Origin: Sclerodactyla briareus
Lineage: Eukaryota; Echinodermata; Holothuroidea; Dendrochirotida; Sclerodactylidae
Assembly (NCBI GenBank): GCA_026419785.1
Contig: JAODTK010005669.1
Span: 1 to 64,000 of the forward strand
Direction of reading: 5' to 3'
Length of the DNA: 64,000 bases
In this document: positions 59,381 to 64,000 of the stretch, piece after piece
Position numbering within the stretch: the stretch's first letter is position 1
Layout: each line of letters begins with the position of its first letter
Notes under the pieces: model-generated
Databases searched by the model: none
Told to the model about the DNA's origin: nothing
What the model saw: the letters and a program-made list of their open reading frames with translations, nothing else
Position numbers and translations under genes: made by a program

Positions 59381-62300
59381 ATACTATCACTGCGGAGCCC
59401 TACCTCACTGACACTCCGCGTCATTGGCTAATGCACATTCGTTTTACGCCATATTTAATGTTTGCTCAGCAGCCCATATGCTCATACGGCCAGTACCTAG
59501 TGGAGGCAGCAGAGGCGCATAGTCCCCGCGTTCACTTAACCATCTTCAAATCAGTATGCTGGGCTGTTATTCACTCGTCGTGACGCGTTTTCGTAATGGG
59601 ACGTTGAAATTTCCTCCACGCCTGGTAGCTCCCGCAATCGAGGATGACGCTCTTGCACCTCCGGTCTCATGCGCTCGGTGGACATGTCAGACGTTACCAT
59701 TTCGACCATGCGTCGTACTATGTGGACGGCGTGCTGATTACCACGATACCGCCGCAATGAAGTCCCGTCGAGATTTGTTTTTCAATCACCCGCGCCTATC
59801 ACTGTGTAATCGTGAGAAGCTGAGTGTTCAGAGTCAGTTGGTGTGGACCGGGGGTGAATGTGCACGGCTAACTAGGCGGGACTTCTCATTGAGAAGAGGG
59901 TTAGCGTGCGACAAAAGATGGGTCGGGGGGGAAGGGAGCGGGGAAGAAGGGGAAGGGGGAGGGAGGAGGGATGAGGAAGCAACACTCAAATGAGGAGGTC
60001 CTGATAGTGTTCCTCTTTTAATCGTCTTCCTGAACTTTTATATATACTGCATCTACCTTACATCGATATTCTGTACTCCCATTTAAGTGACCTCTCCCCT
60101 CTAAATACTCCCTCTACCCACCACTTACTATACGCAACACCTGACTGTTTTCGTCTGCCCGGCGTGGTCTATATTTCAACAATTTGATCTCTAGCCACAT
60201 GCGCTTTCCTTTCCCTGTGTTTCGCATTGGTGTAGGCGGGGTCACTTCACTTATGTTTAGGCCTAAATAACTCCGTGATTATTACTGACTTTTTATTATC
60301 GACATTTGGTGACCGGTGGCAAAATTTTTGACGTTTTGTCGTACTTCTTCCTATCGCTTGTGCCACGACTTCGGCTGCTTTTCCGATATGTTAACATTGG
60401 CTGCTCTCAATACTACTGTAACTGGTGCTCGCGAAACGCGCAATTTTGTCCATGTTTCCCGGACACATCTGGAAAAACAACGAACTCAGCGAAAGTTCAG
60501 GACATTCAGCCAGCTTAACTCTACTTTCCCAACCATGGTAATTAATTAACTAGCCATGCTCGAGAGCGCAGAGAACTCCGTAGAAGCAGCCAGTTCCTGA
60601 GAAAAACGCTTGCTGTATGTTGATAATCTAGTTCGTTCCCCACCCCCCCTCTGGGAACGTTTATTAGTTTGAAGCATACGTCCATAAAATGTCCTAGTTT
60701 AGACAGTTTTGTTGGCGTCAAAGCCAGCCCCCACACACACGTATAAATCCAATACAATCTTGTTGTGTTAAACGAATTTCCTTTTCGCGTAACCAATCTG
60801 GCACTCAAAGCAGAATGATTGCGTTACTTGTTGCTCTGACGTTTTCTATTTTCTTTCTTCTTCTTCTTCTTCTTCTCCTCTCAAATTCCCCCTGTTTCTC
60901 TGCTTAATTTCCTAATGCATACTCCCATCTTGCATCGAAAATTTTGTGAGGTTGGGTGGGTAGGTGAACTGGGGGGCTGCCCCCCTTATTAAAATTGTGT
61001 GTCTCGCTCGTTATCTAGTTGGGCGCAATTAGTTTGCCTGGGCCGGCCCAAGGTTCCGACTATTGTGAGTTTTTTGAAATGAGAAGGGGGCAAAGAAGAG
61101 AGCCTAGCTGCCGTGATTGTAATGATTGTATCCTAGCCCGATTGTTCTTTCCAACCAATATGTTTTGTCAACGGGCTGCTTCTGTTAAGTCTGTGTGCCT
61201 AGCTAATAGTTGCTAATGTTTGTGACTTTTGGAAGAGGGCGGCAGAAGAAAAAGCCTAGCTGCCGTGATTACATCAAGACGTTATTATGCTCGACCCATC
61301 CCTGCGCGGGTAGAAAATGTGTCCCAAAACCGCAAAACTGACGCTCTGGTAGGTCTACGTGTAAATCTATATTTGCGATTTATTCATTAGAGTTTTCCAA
61401 ATGTTTGTAATTGAGAAGCGAGCTGCTGGCGGATAGAAAGTCAGTATCTCACGGAGTCACTTAGGCCCCTATAAAGAAGATTAGGTGCACCACCTATAAA
61501 GCCACAGCGCTATCCAGGCGCGGAGTAGAAGGAACATTTGGTGAAAATATTGTGCTAAACAAGCAAAAATTTACACCGCTAAGTGTATGACACACAATTT
61601 GAATCTGAAGGTGGTAGGTTGTGGTACAAATACTTGTTCATAGCGTACGCCTAACTGATGGGGACGCATTTTTGTTACTACTAAGAGACTGACTTCTGTG
61701 GGAAAGTGTCCCCCTATTGGTGCCCCTAGTTTGCCCATATGTATATTTTCTAACTGGCTCTTCATTCCTGATCGTAAATCACGAAAAGTTTAATTCGAAT
61801 GAGTTTCAGCGTTGACTGAATTTTTCCAAATAACAATGCTGTAACATAATGCACCGTGAAGGCTAACAGCGCGCGCATCGGACGAATTCAAAAGATCCAA
61901 ATATACCCAAAATATACATATATTGGACTCTTTTCTGGGTCTTTGTTTCGAGTTGTGGTGCCCAGTCAAGAATTTCCTGGGAAAATTCCACGTTTTGTCT
62001 CATTTGAAAGTCTTTTATATGAAAACGAATTACTTGATCACTTTGTCAAAAGTACCATCAGAAATATCGACGCACCTGGATTTTACATACGGCCTAGCTT
62101 GTCACAAGTCTCAATTCTTCTGGGAGCAGCGTTTACGTTGGCGCGAACGCGAATTTTTTGCAAAAATGCATAATTCTGATGCCAAATTCACACTGACTGA
62201 TTTGAATAATCTTGTCCTTTGTCCGGAGTTGGAGTGGTTGTGGTTTAGGTGAAAATTTCTCACGAAAATGAAAATATTTTGTCTAGAAAATCTTGTGTCT

Positions 62301-62395
62301 CAGTGGGAATATTAACCACTCGCTTACGTCGAAAAAATTCCGACTGGTCCCAAAAGTATCAAACGATTCCCTATTGTTGACATGTTTTTTTCTAG
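59381..62395. other. Mixed stretch, weak ORFs and a possible LTR/primer-site junction
   Basis: A CpG-rich patch with ORFs on both strands covers 59540-59990. At 60299-60318 the sequence TCGACATTTGGTGACCGGTG resembles the junction of an LTR end (ACA) with a TTTGGTGACC-type primer site as seen in some LTR retroelements; no partner LTR or polymerase is seen, so any element would be a fossil fragment. A CTT microsatellite lies at 60850-60880, and a short duplication (61060-61140 and 61215-61295) shares GCCTAGCTGCCGTGATT. Confidence 0.25.
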
Positions 62396-62995
62396 CTAGT
62401 CCCCGCTGCTAGGGGTGGCATCTAGTGGTTTGCTCCCAGGGCAGGGTGCGCCGGTAAATAATTGCTGTAGTAGGGGGTGCGATGTTTCTCTAGCACCAGT
62501 TGTGTTACGAAAATTTGGAATAAAGGACCAGTCTGTTGAATTGATTTTCGAAGTGAATGTTACGAGAAAACGTAGCCGACGATATGACCATTTGGATGGG
62601 CAGGGGGGGGTAGGATCCCGGACGGTTGAATTGAGGAGGGAAGATGCCCGGATATACAGCATGTTAGAGCAATTGCAGCAGAGTGATATAATCACGCCCG
62701 CCTCCGTATCGGGAACACCCGGATAACTGGATAAGTAGCTAGGGGGAGTCAGAGCTGGGTCATCATCTAGGTTGCTCTGTAACGGTTGTGCAGGAAATGA
62801 CTTGTTGTAGTGTAGAAGAGGGGGGTGTTTACCTGTGCCGCGGAAGACTCCCCACCCCCATGTCATCTGCTCGTTTCTTTTCTTCTTTCTATCGTTTCCC
62901 TTCTTCTTCTCTGTCGTTTTCGCTTGGACGCATTTGGCCAATGTTGGTACCAAGAAGCTTGAAACTTGAAACCCACCATCAAACCACTCTTGCAA
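62396..62995. other. Overlapping long ORFs on both strands, coding strand undecided
   Basis: The minus strand is open for 199 codons (62995-62396), the longest frame in the window, and ends in PCPGSKPLDATPSSGD. The plus strand is open from about 62400 to a TAA at 62724-62726 without an ATG; a CTAG acceptor-like site (62409-62412) lies near its start, and its C-terminal part (VNVTRKRSRRYD, VELRREDARIYSMLEQLQQS) reads like protein. Both cannot be real in full. I recognise no family on either strand. A terminal exon on plus, a transposon fragment on minus, or chance are all possible. Confidence 0.25.
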
Positions 62996-64000
62996 ACACA
63001 GTCGCTTACATTTCTACTTTTCAAATCTCTTCCCATTATTATTAAAAAAACCTTTTTTTCGAATTCATTTCCCTGGAACCATTAACCACTGGCCACGCGA
63101 AATACGCAGAATAAATGTTTGATTTTTAGCTACCAAGGAGTGGGACTGTCTAGGTGTAGCGCCCGCTATATTTTGCGCGGAGCGCCTAAGGAAATTTTGG
63201 CTTTGGCACGTGCAGAACACTGATAACGACACTTTCTGGCTCTGAAACTGGGCAACGATCACCTTAATTGGCTCAGGATTGAGCCACCATATGTGTCGCG
63301 AAGCCCCACGAAAATGCTAATTTGAATAGAAATTCCAGTACATTACGGAATTCCCATGTTTCACAGTCATTCCCTCCCTAATTCGGAACCCTTTCATCCG
63401 ATCATTCAGTGTTAACGCGGCAGTGAACGGATAACGTCTCAGCTCTGTGTGTCATGACAAACTCGTACCAGTTACGCAGCATTCCCCCCCCCCCCGTCAT
63501 TCAGGCGTTTTTGGTGAAAGTATACGTTTTTCTTGTTGTGACCCCCCAATACTTACTCAGTGAGCAAACTCAAGGTATAGTGAGTTAATTAATCGTACAC
63601 TTCAGAACAAGAATTTCAGACTGTCCGTTCTAAATATGACTTACTTTCGAAACACGAATCGCGATTCTTACGAAATACTATCAACATATTCTGAAAGAGA
63701 ACCTTTCCCATCTGTTTCTTGTATTCTATTGTTGGAGGTATGATGAACTGGTGAGAAATAGGTTCCGATTATAAATGTGGAGTCAGCGGACTTTTCTGTT
63801 GTGAACACTAAGGGGGGAAGAATGGTAAGAGTGGTATTACAACCGAAATATTCCGGTTCGGATTTTCCAGTAGGCACTGGACGATTTTCGCTGGTGACTG
63901 TACATTTGGGGTTCATTCGGGTTCGTGTGGGGTTCACGGATAGTACTATTTCGGATTGGGACGTGAAACACGGCGGTCCCGGAGCAGTTTGGGATTGGTT
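62996..64000. other. Gene-free stretch at window end
   Basis: It contains a C-run at 63484-63494. No feature is recognised. Confidence 0.4.

Overview
This window looks like intergenic, repeat-dominated nuclear DNA from an animal, most likely an invertebrate. No continuous large protein-coding gene, operon, rRNA, tRNA or CRISPR array is visible. The animal assignment rests on degraded CR1-like and L2-like LINEs, a Penelope-like GIY-YIG endonuclease remnant, several short inverted-repeat elements (MITE-like), short tandem satellites, and splice-site-bounded candidate exons. Long poly-C/poly-G runs and AC, GATA, TTTA and AAT microsatellites are frequent. I cannot name the species or phylum; the GGTCA-rich degenerate satellite and the C-homopolymers feel like a marine invertebrate, but that is only an impression.

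Layout. 0-10 kb: a minus-strand CR1-like LINE remnant (about 520-1650), a dispersed repeat (2040-2475), microsatellites, and on the minus strand a candidate two-exon secreted peptide precursor (8248-7457). 10-18 kb: a 200-bp AC/GC tract, a Penelope-like fragment, a palindromic MITE, and an L2-like LINE on the minus strand (17360-16310 and 13868-13575) apparently split by a segment holding a plus-strand LINE relic (14990-15770). 18-25 kb: two degenerate satellite arrays, a 150-bp MITE, a GC-richer unclassified block (22.5-23.64 kb) and a 527-bp inverted-repeat element. 25-29 kb: the most structured part of the window, with a palindromic minisatellite, an outer pair of direct repeats, an inner set of CpG-rich inverted repeats and a core made of hairpin-forming tandem units. 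29-38 kb: mostly featureless DNA plus the best-preserved CR1-like LINE (34480-32487). 38-41 kb: a second copy of the 527-bp element, then a 44-bp array abutting an array of about 290-bp units. 41-64 kb: a third CR1-like copy, a candidate secreted-protein first exon with a TATA box (47.65-47.85 kb), a second copy of the dispersed repeat, a GTTCAGGGGAG array, and weakly supported ORFs.

The two best host-gene candidates both encode a convincing signal peptide only if one base is missing from the sequence just downstream of the start codon. That points to either consensus indels in the assembly or decayed genes, and it means that frame-based gene finding will under-call genes here. Nothing in the window amounts to a recognisable defence, biosynthetic or toxin system. 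The items most worth a second look are the candidate peptide precursor at 7.5-8.2 kb and the nested repeat structure at 25.8-29.0 kb.
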